Positions 22,641 to 32,548 of a stretch of 64,000 nucleotides of DNA are shown in pieces (within the stretch, counting starts at the first letter, position 1; every line of letters begins with the position of its first letter). A program made the translations under genes and the position numbers. The stretch is from assembly GCA_029204045.2 (NCBI GenBank), contig CM055074.1, forward strand, positions 15,799,164 through 15,863,163, written 5' to 3'. Under the pieces are notes generated by a model. It ran no database searches. It saw only the letters and a list, made by a program, of their open reading frames with translations, and was not told where the DNA came from. Source of the stretch: Tillandsia leiboldiana (lineage: Eukaryota > Streptophyta > Magnoliopsida > Poales > Bromeliaceae).

Positions 22641-24080
22641 GGCTGTGCCCAGGCGGAGTGTGCGCCGCACGGGCCGGTGCCGTGCGGGGAACTCCGCCGC
22701 ACGTTGTTGGGAGTCGGTGTGAGTTTCGGACCCCTAAGTCTTGACTTGCCCATGTTCCTTCAGGAGTGCGGGACGCTGTTGGCGACTGGTGCACGGACGC
22801 GGACGGGACGAACGCAGGACGACGCACACAAGGTGGGTACATTCCCGGGGATTGTGGGAATAGGAATTTACTGATAGAAATAGTATGTTGGGGCAAGTTT
22901 GAATTGTTAGTCTCCTTCTGTTTATGCACTAACCCTGTTATATTATTGCACTTAATATCAATCTGAGGCTCAAGTTTTGCTACACGCACACCAGCGGTTT
23001 GGCCACCGCAAGGGTGTGCTTTTCCGGAAAAGTGGTACGTTGACCCGTGTACCCCACGCGACGGTGGCGTTAGGAATGGGGGCCCTCATGGGTGGGGGGT
23101 GTGAGCGGTGATGTCGAGGCAGGTGCTCGGCGGCCGAGGCAGGTGCTCGGCGGTGGACATCGGGAAAGGTGCCCGATGTTGTTTTGATACAGGGTGTGGT
23201 TAACGCGGACGATGCAGGAGAGGGATGGTTGCTCCGGTTTTTGTGGTTTGCCCTATTTTGTTTCTCTTATACTTATCATGCTATTTCTAGTCACTGACTT
23301 CCCACTCCGTGACAGGTTCGTCCAGGGGCGAGTGCTAGGGCACCGGTGAGGCCGCGAGAGTGCTGTTCTGACTTTTAGTGACTTCAGATACAGTGACTCT
23401 TCTTTCCCTTTTCTTTTATTACTCATGCTAGCTAGTTGTGGATTGCGACACCCCCGTGGGGTCGAAGTGGATGTTGCCTTTTCCCTTTTTCGAATAAACG
23501 AATGATTGTTACATTCTTTCTTACTTGGCCATTTTAAACAACGAAAAGCAAAGAAAACCGTTTGCGAAAACTACTTTTAAAACGTGGGTGTCGTGTGGGC
23601 ACCGAATTTTACAAACCTTGTGGAATTTATGTGTTTGCGAACTGTTTTCACAAAGTTCGGCATCGAGTGGGTGCCGTTGTCAAACCCTGTGGATTTATGT
23701 GGCTTTCAAACAGTCTTTGCTAAAACGATGGCATCGTGTGGATGCCGCTTTCAAAACCTTGTGATTATTTATCCTTTCAAAACATCGGCCTCTATGTTCT
23801 AAGTGAATACTAGAATGTCAAGTGAGTTGTTTGGTTGTATGTGTACGAGACCCCAACTGATGTGGTTAGAGATTGTATGTGCTACACCTTGTGAGACACT
23901 TTGTAATTGAGACGCCGTGCATATACAAAGGAGACTCTGCCCGCTTGCAGAGTGAATTTGTGTATTCGGCGGGTCTGGACACGCACCGGGGAGCATTGGT
24001 TTACAAAAAAAAAAAATATGGCTGAATTAGGGGCATCGGTGGCTCCTCTTCCGCGCGATCCGAACCCTCGGGGCGTGACA

Positions 24081-25565
24081 GTAGCCCTGAGCAACTAGGC
24101 GTGCTTTGTTCCTGATAATGGTACCATCCTCATTTTTCTTATTCTTGAAAATCCATTTAGTACCAATCACGTTGTGTTGCTTCGGTGGCTTCGTTAGTTC
24201 CCAGACTTTGTTTCTTTCGAACTGATGGAGCTCTTCCTGCATTGCTTCAATCCAGTAGTCATCCTGAAGAGCTTCATCGACGTTCTTTGGTTCTATCATG
24301 GACACGTAACATGCGACTCCACAAACCAACTGTCTCCGAGTCCTGACTCCTTCTTGTGGGTCTCCAATAATGTTTAGTTCCGGATGATCCTTGGAGATAC
24401 GTAGCGTTTGAGGTAACGGAGTACTCGGAGGTACATGTGATGATTCCTGCATATCAGATAAACTAGAAGAACCATTAGATGCATCAACTTTATCGAAAGA
24501 ATTATTATGAGAAGATGCATTTACAGGAGTATCATCATCTAGAGACATATCAGGGGTAGATTTATCATATGCAAAGTGTAAAGCTTCATCTACTTTAACA
24601 TTAATAGATTCTACCATCATTTTAGATTCCAGGTTAAATACCCGATATGCTCTACTGTTTGTAGAATAACCCATGAAGATCCCTTCGTCACTTCGAGAGT
24701 CGAATTTACCAAGATTTTCGCGATCACGCAAAATATAACAACGACTCCCAAAGATTCGAAAATATTTGATATTCGGTTTTCTACAAAACCATAGCTCATA
24801 TGGTGGATTTAAAGTTTCCGGGCGCAAATACACTCGATTAATTATATAGACGGCGGTGTTCACAGCTTCAGCCCAAAAATGTAACGGGAGTTTCCGGCTA
24901 TGAAGCATAACACGCACCATCTCTTGAACAAACCTGTTTTTGCGCTCGACTACACCATTCTGCTGAGGTGTATAGGGTGCTGAGAATTCATGTTTTATGC
25001 CGTTGGAAGTGCAAAAATCAATGAATTTAGAATTGATGAATTCTCCACCTCTATCACTTCGAACACGAACGATCTTTTCATTTCTTTCAATCATAATACG
25101 ATGACAAACCTCATGAAAAGAGTCGAAAGTATCCGCTTTCTCTTTTAAAAATGTTACCCATGAATATCTAGAGAAATCATCAACCAAAAGAAAAATATAC
25201 CATTTACCTCCCAATGATGGTTGACGAGTCGGCCCCATTAAGTCCATGTGCAGTAATTCTAAGGGCAGATTGGTACCAACGTGGTTCAAGTTCTTGTGTG
25301 CAGCCCTTGATTGTTTTCCTTTTAGACAACCTCCACACACAATGTTTTCTTTAAATGAAAGTTTAGGAACCCCCTTAACCACGTCTTTGTTTGAAATCCT
25401 TGCTAGTTCTTTAAAATTTATGTGACCTAGTCTTTCATGCCAAAGAGTTCCGTTATCAAGTGAAACTTGGTTACAATTTTCAAAAATTTTGTTTAAAGCA
25501 ATATAGCAATTATTTTCATATCTAACCCCTTTCAAAAAGAATAATTTACATAAGTTACAGGACAT
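24081..25565 (-). pseudogene. Copia 1 integrase and start of reverse transcriptase
   Basis: One open minus-strand frame of nearly 500 residues. It starts in the gag-pre-integrase finger (LWHERLGHINFKEL with a later CGGCLKGKQ pair). The integrase core follows, with DLMGP, SDRGGEF and NGVVERKN giving the three acidic residues. Next come a Ser/Asp-rich linker, and then the RT start (GTKWIFKNKKNEDG, ARLVAQGY) up to the gypsy B insertion. Integrase would join element cDNA to host DNA in the nucleus. The protease expected upstream is absent: gag stops at 25,581 and integrase sequence begins about 16 bp later. With no protease and RT cut by B, it cannot work as one polyprotein. Confidence 0.9.
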
Positions 25566-25580
25566 TCAATCGCTGAAAAG

Positions 25581-27603
25581 TTAAAGACAAGGGAAGAATT
25601 CACCTTTGCGTACCCAAACCTTTTGAGTTTTGGAGTGCGTTGGCAATGAATGTGAAGTTATTTTCCTTGGTGAAAACGTCTTGTATGATTGAATGCTTTT
25701 CATTGATGACATCGTCTTGTGGGGTGAACTACCAAGGCTTTTTTCCTTTGAAAGGTACTCCTTTGATTTCCGGGGAATCACCTTTTTGGTAGTTGTTGCA
25801 AGAGGTGCTTGATTTGCTTGTTTTGCTCCAATCTTGCAATTTCTTCTTATGTGCCCTGCAAAACCACAACGAAAACATACCTTTGAACATGACGAACCCG
25901 AAGTAGGTGAGGTAAGGTTGTTGTCGTTGATTGCAGTGAATTCCGTCGTCGGATGAGGAGATACCGACTGGGGCACAAAAACTGTCCCAACCGAACTAGG
26001 ACCGTCTCCAGTTCGATTGTATCCAAGGCCGAAACGGTTTGTTTGACCAAGACCAAGCATTTTATCCAACTTGCTCCTTCCTGAAGAAAATCGCTTTAAA
26101 TCATCCTTAAGTTGGAAAATGGTCTTCGTCATTTCCATTTTTTTCTGTCAAGCCTCGGAGTAGAGCTTCAAGAAGTAACTTGCTTTATCAACCATTTTTA
26201 CGTGTTCCTTCTCGAAATGCTCATTTTTCTCTTGAAGTGAAACATTTACTTTGATCAAATTATCCCTTTCCACTTCAAGACCGTTTGAGAGAGAAGTTGC
26301 CCTTTTTACTTCTTCTTCGAGATCCTGCAATCTCCCTCTCAAACCCTTGTTTTGCTTTGCCAGTTTCTTTGAATCCTTTAAAAGTTTATGGTAGGCAAAA
26401 GCAAAGTCTTCACCTTCGGAATTACTCGATTCATTGTCCGTTGCATTCTTTTCAACTTGGGAGGAGTTGGACAATGAATCGGATGTACTTGCCATAAAGC
26501 ACACGAAAGGTGAAGTTGTGGACGCGTGGAACGCCGTTGCGTTGTTTCCTTCATCACTGAAGATGACTCATTTGACGTTGATGTGTCATCCCAAGTGACG
26601 GCTTGCATCGCTTTCTTCTTTGACGGATTCTTATTGGGACACTCCGTTGAGATATGGCCGTATCCTCGGCACTTGAAGCATTGGACTTGTCCCTCCGAGC
26701 TTTTCTTATCCTTTGAAAAAATCTCTTGCTTTCTTGACTTGTAGCTTGAAGAAACTTTGCCTTTCTTCGACTTTACGAAGGATGAAGTTTTACTTGAATT
26801 ACCCCTTCAAAAGTTTCGGCGAAATTTCCTTGTCAAGAGAGCAAGCTGCTTCTCGAAATCCTCCATAGATAGGTTCTCGTCATCGTCTGAGGATGTTGAA
26901 TCCGCGTCTTCTTCTTTTGTTGTTTTCAACGCAAAACCTGAAGACTTAGAAGTAGATGTCTTTCCAAAAGAATAGTTAGTAGGAAATGTCATTTCATATG
27001 TTTGAAGTGCACCAACTAATTCTTCTACACGGATTTCGTCCGGGTGTTTAATAGTTTCAATGGCCGTAACCTTGGAACGAAATCTTTCAGGAAGAGTCCT
27101 TAAACTTACAACTTTAAATTCTGGTATTTTCTCTCCCAAGTTAGCACATGTATTCACGATGTCTTGCAATCGTGTATAATAATCTGTGAAAGATTCATTT
27201 TCTGCCATGAAAATAGAGTCAAACTTGCTCGTAAGCATTTGCAGCTTTTGAATCTTCACAAGGTTTGTTCCCTCATGTGTAACTTGTAGAACATCCCAGA
27301 TTTCTTTCGCAGTCTCACATGCTGAGATGCGAGAGAATTCAGTTTGTGACAAAGCATTAAATAAGGCGTTAATTCCTTGGCATTGTAAGAAGATGAGTCA
27401 ATCTCTTCCTTGGTCCATTTCGACCTAGGTTTGATGGTGTGAACATCAACAATAACTTCAGTTGGATTTGACCATCCTAACTCGATAGATTGCCACACCC
27501 GTTCGTCGATGGAAATTAAAAAGGCTTTCATCCGTACTTTCCAGTAGGCATAGTTTGTTCCATCGAAGAACGGGGGTCTGTTGATGTTTCCACCTTCAAC
27601 CAT
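25581..27603 (-). pseudogene. Copia 1 gag (SIRE type), disrupted
   Basis: It starts MVEGGNINRPPFFDGTNYAY at 27,603, 21 bases after the primer site. The copia Gag core (about 27,600-26,990) is followed by a CCHC knuckle near 26,640-26,690, a coiled coil (about 26,480-26,160) and a second CCHC (CFRCGFAGHIRRNC, about 25,840-25,890). It ends with a WVRKGEFFPCL-like tail. Frame changes lie near 27,360 and 26,520, and in-frame stops at 26,807 and 26,148. The order and both knuckles match the intact gag of copia 2 (50,710-52,665), so this is a decayed relative. Gag would form the particle and bind RNA. Confidence 0.88.
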
Positions 27604-27623
27604 TGTTTACAACCCTATTCCCA

Positions 27624-27634
27624 CTCTGATACCA
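27624..27634 (-). other. Primer-binding site of copia 1 (tRNA-Met)
   Basis: The minus strand reads TGGTATCAGAG, two bases from the LTR end, complementary to initiator tRNA-Met. Confidence 0.85.
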
Positions 27635-27941
27635 ATTGTTGGGTTATGTTATAATAAGGATCTAAATAGGGGAAAAACCACCTAGAGGGGGGGGGTGAAT
27701 AGGTGTAAATGATAAACACTCAAAAATCTTTGCGTAATAAAACCCAATGCGGAAATGAAAAATAACACGCAAGATTTTTACGTGGAAAACTCCATCACAG
27801 GAGTAAAAAACCACGGGACCGATAACACGGTGAAATCAACTAAGATTAAACACGTACAAAGGTGATATAACGTACTCACACACGACTCAACCTTTTTCCA
27901 TACGCTCCGAGTTGATCTTCTCCGCTCGCTCCGCAACACAC

Positions 27942-28120
27942 CTCGAATCCACGATTTGCGTCCAACGCCGAATCCACGGCGTCCAACGTCGAGTCCACGA
28001 CGTCTGACTGAATCCACGGTCTCCACCAAGTGGTACGTCTCGAATCCACGAACGTACCTCGCTCCGAATCCACGAGAGCGGTAGCACCTTGAATCCACAA
28101 GGCCACGCGAATCCACGCGC
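27942..28120 (-). other. Leader hairpin array with invariant TGGATT loop, copia 1
   Basis: Eight units of (AATCCA/AGTCCA on +; TGGATT/TGGACT sense) are flanked by complementary arms that differ from unit to unit. Examples on the + strand are CCTTG/CAAGG, ACGCCG/CGGCGT, ACGTCG/CGACGT and GGTACG/CGTACC. It lies roughly 300-480 bp downstream of the TATA box and would be in the 5' leader of the RNA. Confidence 0.8.
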
Positions 28121-28415
28121 CGATTTTGGGGAAAATCGTTGTTTTGTTGGTGGTGATGATCCGCCGAATACTTAGATCAAGGATGGATCGGAAATGCCAT
28201 CTAAGTATTCATTAATTTGATTCTACTCAAAATCTGAGTATGAAAACCTAGAATCAAATTAATTAATATAGATGAAGAAACATAGAATTAAATCTAGTTA
28301 TTTCCTTTCTTCTCTATATGTGGATCGTATAAGTTTTTTCTCCGTTAATATTTTTCCGTCATTTCCCGGAGTATAAAACTTATTGTGGATTACCCTAAAG
28401 AATAGAATTAGGGTT

Positions 28416-28423
28416 TACTTATA
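28416..28423 (-). promoter_or_regulatory. TATA box of copia 1 LTR
   Basis: The sense strand reads TATAAGTA in the context ACCTATAAGTAAACCC. Copia 2 and 3 have TATAAATA at the equivalent place. Confidence 0.65.
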
Positions 28424-28490
28424 GGTTAGAAACCATTGGAAGAGGATAAGAATCAAAAACCAACCTTATATGGAAATTTTCGGGTCGACA

Positions 28491-28775
28491 GTCCGGACTG
28501 AAATAATGCGATCCGGACTGTCGTCATTAAACAGAGTTTTTCCAGAAAGACAACGTTCGGGGTCCGGACTGAAATCCCACGGTCCGGACTGTTCATGCAG
28601 TTTCTGCAAAAACCACGTTCGGGGTCCGGACTGAAATTCCACGGTCCGGACTGTTCATGCAGTTTCTGTAAAATCCACGTTCGGGGTCCGGACTGAACAA
28701 GATGTGTTCCGGACTGGATTTGCGCATGAACTAACCTATGTTCGGGGTCCGGACTGTAGTACTCTGATCCGGATC
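28491..28775 (-). promoter_or_regulatory. Paired TCCGGA palindromes upstream of TATA, copia 1
   Basis: Ten sites in five pairs start at 28,491/28,510, 28,562/28,582, 28,624/28,644, 28,686/28,706 and 28,747/28,766. Within pairs the spacing is 19-21 bp and between pairs about 61-71 bp. Most are GTCCGGAC and the last is GATCCGGATC. Confidence 0.8.
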
Positions 28776-29804
28776 CTGAACATATAACATGTCCAGTTTT
28801 TTATTTTTATGCAATTAAAAACCCATCCAAGTGTTTCTACATTATAAGAAGTATTCGGATCACCAATATTGTTTAGTTAAACTTACCTGATCCTTTTGAA
28901 TTCTTCTTTCTTGAGATTGAGGTATATGATCCAAACTTCTTCATCTTCAATCTTCAAGACTTAAACACTTTCACGAAATACGCCAAAACAAATTCCTTAA
29001 CACAAGGAAACCTCGGTACACCACAAAACTGCACAATTAACCCACACGAGGAACAATTAATTCCCAAATCCTCAAATTACCGCTGTCCACAAAACCAGCC
29101 AGAAAAAAGCTAAATTTCACCTGTGAGAAGACCTCAGAAAATTCTGGAAAAATAACCGCTATAATCCTCGCGGCGAGCCGATCAAAACGAGTACTTGCAC
29201 GTCCAGATCCGACACCTGTAGGCCAAGAAACAAATGAAGTACCGCCGCGAGCCAAAATTCCTCACAACAATTAACCTGCGGCAAATAGTCCAGAAGATGC
29301 ATAAATCTCACCTCTGCGCAAACCTCCAAAAATTCCAGAAAAATCACGGTTGCATTCCTTGCGTCGACTAGATGAAAATCGAGTGCTTATACGTCGAAAT
29401 CTGATACTCGCATGCCAAGATATAAATTCGACAAGCCCGTGCTGTCCAAAAACCAACACAGAAAATAGGGTAAAAAGGTGCCTCGGGAACCGTGCCAAAA
29501 ACCCAAAACAAAGCAACGCAATCAACACAAAAATCGAAGGCCTACCTCTTAGGAACACACTGCCGAAGAAATCGTCCAAAAATTCCTCCTGGTTTGCACA
29601 CAGGAAATTTCCGACTGAACTGAGACGAAAACGGGCCGAAAATGGGAAACGTCGAGGCGCACTCTAAAACCAAGATCAGCCTCCAAAAATCCAGGGGATC
29701 CACCACAAGATCAAAAACATAAAGGGAAACAACCTTCCTATTGGGCTCTCTCAGAGAAGAGGTCCAGAAAGACCAAAAAACCCAAAAGAAAGAGGAGAAG
29801 GGGA

Positions 29805-29873
29805 TATTTATAGGCCCAGCCCACTCACACATGGATCCGGATTCGGGCGCCGGATTCGGGCGCCCGAATCCGG
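29805..29873 (-). promoter_or_regulatory. Promoter core of LTR X: TATA box and 24-bp palindrome
   Basis: The sense strand has TATAAATA at 29,805-29,812. Just upstream in sense direction, 29,850-29,873 is a perfect 24-bp palindrome centred on ATTCGGGCGCCCGAAT. Confidence 0.65.
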
Positions 29874-30065
29874 CCCAAACTCGCACAGTACGCGCCCGAA
29901 TCTTTCTCGGCGCGCCACGTCACCCATGTCTGCACCCCGCACGCCCGGAGCACGCGCGCCCGCCTATCACGGCGCGCCGCATGGCGACGCGGTCCACGGC
30001 GGGGACCGTGGGCCGCGGTTCACGCCGGAACCGCCGGGTCACTGCGCCCGCCAATGAGCGGGCGA

Positions 30066-30251
30066 CACGTGGCCCGGTCGGTCCATCGTGCGCCGCGCCC
30101 GGCCGCCTATCGCGCGTGCGTTGACCGGCCAATTACCGCGCGCCACGTGTCAGCGCCAACGCTCGCTGCGCCCGGTGCACGAACCCGATGCACCCGCCGA
30201 ATCCAAAGCCGCCACGTGTCCCAATCGCGACCAATGGGGAACCGCCACGTG
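30066..30251 (-). promoter_or_regulatory. CACGTG (G-box) cluster in LTR X
   Basis: CACGTG at 30,066, 30,144, 30,213 and 30,246, upstream of the TATA box in sense direction. G-boxes bind plant bZIP and bHLH factors; their use here is inferred. Confidence 0.55.
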
Positions 30252-30661
30252 GCACACCCAACTCGGAACACCGCGCCCGCGCCCGCGCCTGCCCGTGGCC
30301 GCATTCCGCCGCTGCGCCGCCGTGCTCCGCCTCCCGCCGGTCACCGCCGGTCGCCGGAGTTACTGTTCCGGCGTGAACAGTAACTAATGGCGCAAAAAAA
30401 TTAAGTAAATAGCCCATTTTCATCGTTTTCGCGCGCTGGGTCCAAATTCGAAGTCTGTTTTGCCAAATTCCGCTTCTAAAATTTGTCAAAGGCATCCGGA
30501 AAGGTATTCTTAATCCAAATTTCGCGCTGGGTCCAATTCTGAGGTCCGATTCGTGCGCAAACACCTCCAACACACAGTAAAGGCCTCCGGAAGCTGCTAA
30601 ACACACTGCGGAAGCTCTGTTGATCAACAGTAATCCTCTTACGGAAATTCGGGTCCTCACA

Positions 30662-31349
30662 TTTAGCTTGCTTTTAATCTTTGCCTTTTTACAACAATTA
30701 CCTCTTATCCTAGGTCTCGCAATAAGGATATCTAAGAGTCACTTGGACTCTTACCGTTTCTCTTTCTATTCCCTTTGTCTTAAGCAATTTGCTAGTCTTG
30801 CTTATTAATCACTTTTAGCTCTATCTTGAGCGATTTGCTTGTCTTGCTTACTAAGCCACTTATAGCTTTCTCTTAAGCTCTATCTCTTTTATCCTAAGTT
30901 CTTTACTCTAGGATAATTTGGGTGTCTCTAACGCCGATTTAGGTTGGAACATCTTGTTCTCAATTCACAGCCCTACGTTTCAATTACCCTTAAGGTTGCA
31001 CTATGTCACAAGGACACTAGTCGCGTTCAATTTTATCAAACTTAGAGTTTATTAACCCTATTTCCATTTTCTTTTCCTTTCATATCTCCACACTTGATCC
31101 TTTCCCACTTTCCTTTATTTAACTCTGCTTGAAGTTAAACTAACTTATCCCTTTACCCAGACGCTCTATGACTTTCTGGGGTTATGTTCATTTAATTCTT
31201 TAACTTTGGGATCTAATCCCCTTTTTCCTGATTCCTCCCTGAATCCTAGAGTTAAATTAACTCTATTTTCCTGTTCCATTCTGGACTTAGAGTTACACTG
31301 ACTCTAACTTCCTGTCTGTGAGTTTAACTCCTCTAGTTCACCTTAGGTT
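30662..31349 (-). repeat. LTR D1, left segment
   Basis: It is homologous to about 47,000-47,860 of D2 (CAATTTGCTTGTCTTG units, TTTATCCTAAGTTCTTTACT, AAGGTTGCACTATGTCAC). It is cut off on the left by LTR X and on the right by solo LTR E. There is no coding sequence. Confidence 0.8.
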
Positions 31350-32464
31350 TGTCACGCCCCGGGGTCGAAACTGCGACCCGGGCCCGCCAAACAGATCCGC
31401 CACCTATGCCAACCTGCATAGGCGAAGCGTCCTACCTGCAAGAAAAGTTCTATAACTAAACAGATATCAGAGCTATAAATAACAAAATCTGCTGTAACTA
31501 AAATCAATCACTGTACAACTGGAAATAAACAACACTGTCTGCCTCCCAAAATAATAATAATACAAATCCTCGAGTACAAGCTCTAAACCCAACCGGGAGG
31601 TAACTCCAATATATAAACAACAGTGTACAGTCTCTCAATACAAAATATCCTTACTACAATAGTCTCTCAAAAGGGGAAAAAGAAACAGCTAATCTACTGA
31701 TGATCTCCTCAGAAGGGTACCGCTACTCTCCAACGCCGGGTAGGGATCTAGCTCGCGACTCCCTCGCCACGATCAACAACCGCAGAGTCGGCAACACCTG
31801 CTAAGACTCTGCAAAACAAAGGAGAGGAGAAAAAGGGGGAAAAACCCCCAAAGGGTGTGAGAACTACTCCAAAACGGGAGTTCTCAGTGGGTACCACCGC
31901 CAGACCCGACGGTCTGCCCACCAAGTCCTCAAGAGACAAAAATTAACCCAAGTCATAAGACTGAAATGAGTAAGCTGAAAACTCTCACAGCTACCCTGCC
32001 CCTAACTAAAGGCTAAAAGGGGAGAACCAAACAGTGGTATGCAACCACTAGCACATAAAGTGCACCAACGACCCAATCGAGCTGACTGCCACATCTGGTC
32101 CAGTCAACCTGCATCCACCTACAACCACCTCCCAAGGACGGGCAGGAATTACGTAGGGCGTCCAAACGGACTAGCTCGCTATCGAGTAGAGGATCATGCA
32201 GGCTATGGTCAAAGTCCACGCTCTCTCTCTCAGAACGGGTAGAATCAAGATGCTCAACCTCTCACACAGCGGTCAAAGTACTCGCAACAACTCGGGACCA
32301 CCGTCAACCAGACGGCTCTCAACAATACCAACACTGATCTAAACTCAACTACCAGTCTGCACTCGGCCCCCAGGCACGAGTGTAACCCTAAAAGTATTTG
32401 ACCGAAATAAACTCAATCGAATGAACCGGTATAAAACCCGGCACTGCCTGCTCTGTCCAAATGA

Positions 32465-32548
32465 CCGGAACCCAACACGGTCTGACCGGCACCCGACACG
32501 GTCTCACCGGAACCCAACACGGTCTGACCGGAACCCAACACGGTCTGA
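32465..32548 (-). repeat. 21-bp minisatellite, four units, LTR E
   Basis: Units of the type CCGGAACCCAACACGGTCTGA. The same unit occurs four times in LTR F (58,711-58,794) and twice in LTR C (41,737-41,778, opposite strand). Confidence 0.9.

Larger units (their letters stand above)
13738..24080 (+). mobile_element. Ty3/gypsy Tekay-like chromovirus, copy B, inserted in copia 1
   Basis: A full-length layout: 5' LTR, primer site, gag-pol and 3' LTR. The flanks GTAGC (13,733-13,737) and GTAGC (24,081-24,085) are a 5-bp target duplication inside copia 1 RT. The left part (to about 18,700) differs from copy A by scattered homopolymer indels, and the right part is nearly identical to it. In-frame stop 20,229-20,231 and a frameshift near 21,035 match those of copy A. 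Confidence 0.93.
21584..24080 (+). repeat. 3' LTR of gypsy B (2497 bp)
   Basis: It runs from TGTAAGACCC to GGCGTGACA, followed by GTAGC and copia 1 RT. The TATA tract lies at 21,857-21,866, the 94-bp repeats at about 22,145-22,640, and the hairpin zone near 23,585-23,745. It has the 3'-type diagnostic bases that also mark the 3' LTR of A. Confidence 0.93.
11458..29002 (-). mobile_element. Ty1/copia SIRE-like element, copia 1 (interrupted by gypsy B; 3' LTR missing)
   Basis: On the minus strand the order is 5' LTR (29,002-27,637), tRNA-Met primer site, gag, integrase, the start of RT, then gypsy B, then the rest of RT and RNase H (13,732-12,425). The RT reading joins cleanly across B when one copy of GTAGC is removed. 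A long gag with two CCHC knuckles and a coiled coil fits the SIRE/Maximus lineage. The protease is missing, and the 3' LTR lies in or beyond the gap. Right flank CAAGG (29,003-29,007) is the candidate target duplication; its partner is not in the window. Confidence 0.85.
27637..29002 (-). repeat. 5' LTR of copia 1 (1366 bp)
   Basis: On the minus strand it begins TGTTAAGGAATT and ends ATAACCCAACA next to the primer site. In sense order it has the palindrome array (28,775-28,491), TATA (28,423-28,416) and the hairpin array (28,120-27,942). Confidence 0.9.
29008..30661 (-). repeat. Partial LTR X of a Tekay-like family (host of copia 1)
   Basis: The sense strand begins TGTGAGGACCCG at 30,661, like solo LTR E. 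It shares with E, F and C the segment around 30,440-30,540 (GCGCGCTG...TCCAAATTC, GGCATCCGGAAAGG). It is cut at its left by copia 1, and its other part is lost beyond the gap. It contains TATAAATA, a perfect palindrome and four CACGTG sites. Open frames inside are not homologous to any protein I know. Confidence 0.8.

Noticed and set aside
1..24085. Two independent gypsy insertions, or a tandem duplication, at 1-8,647 and 13,738-24,080
   Set aside because: The identical target site and LTR diagnostic bases, plus reciprocal error patterns around the gap, favour one locus represented twice. Only a very recent segmental duplication could mimic this.
29008..30661. Host gene promoter with G-boxes and TATA upstream of a gene
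   Set aside because: The same arrangement recurs in E, D1, F and C with LTR termini, so it belongs to retrotransposon LTRs. No host exon follows.
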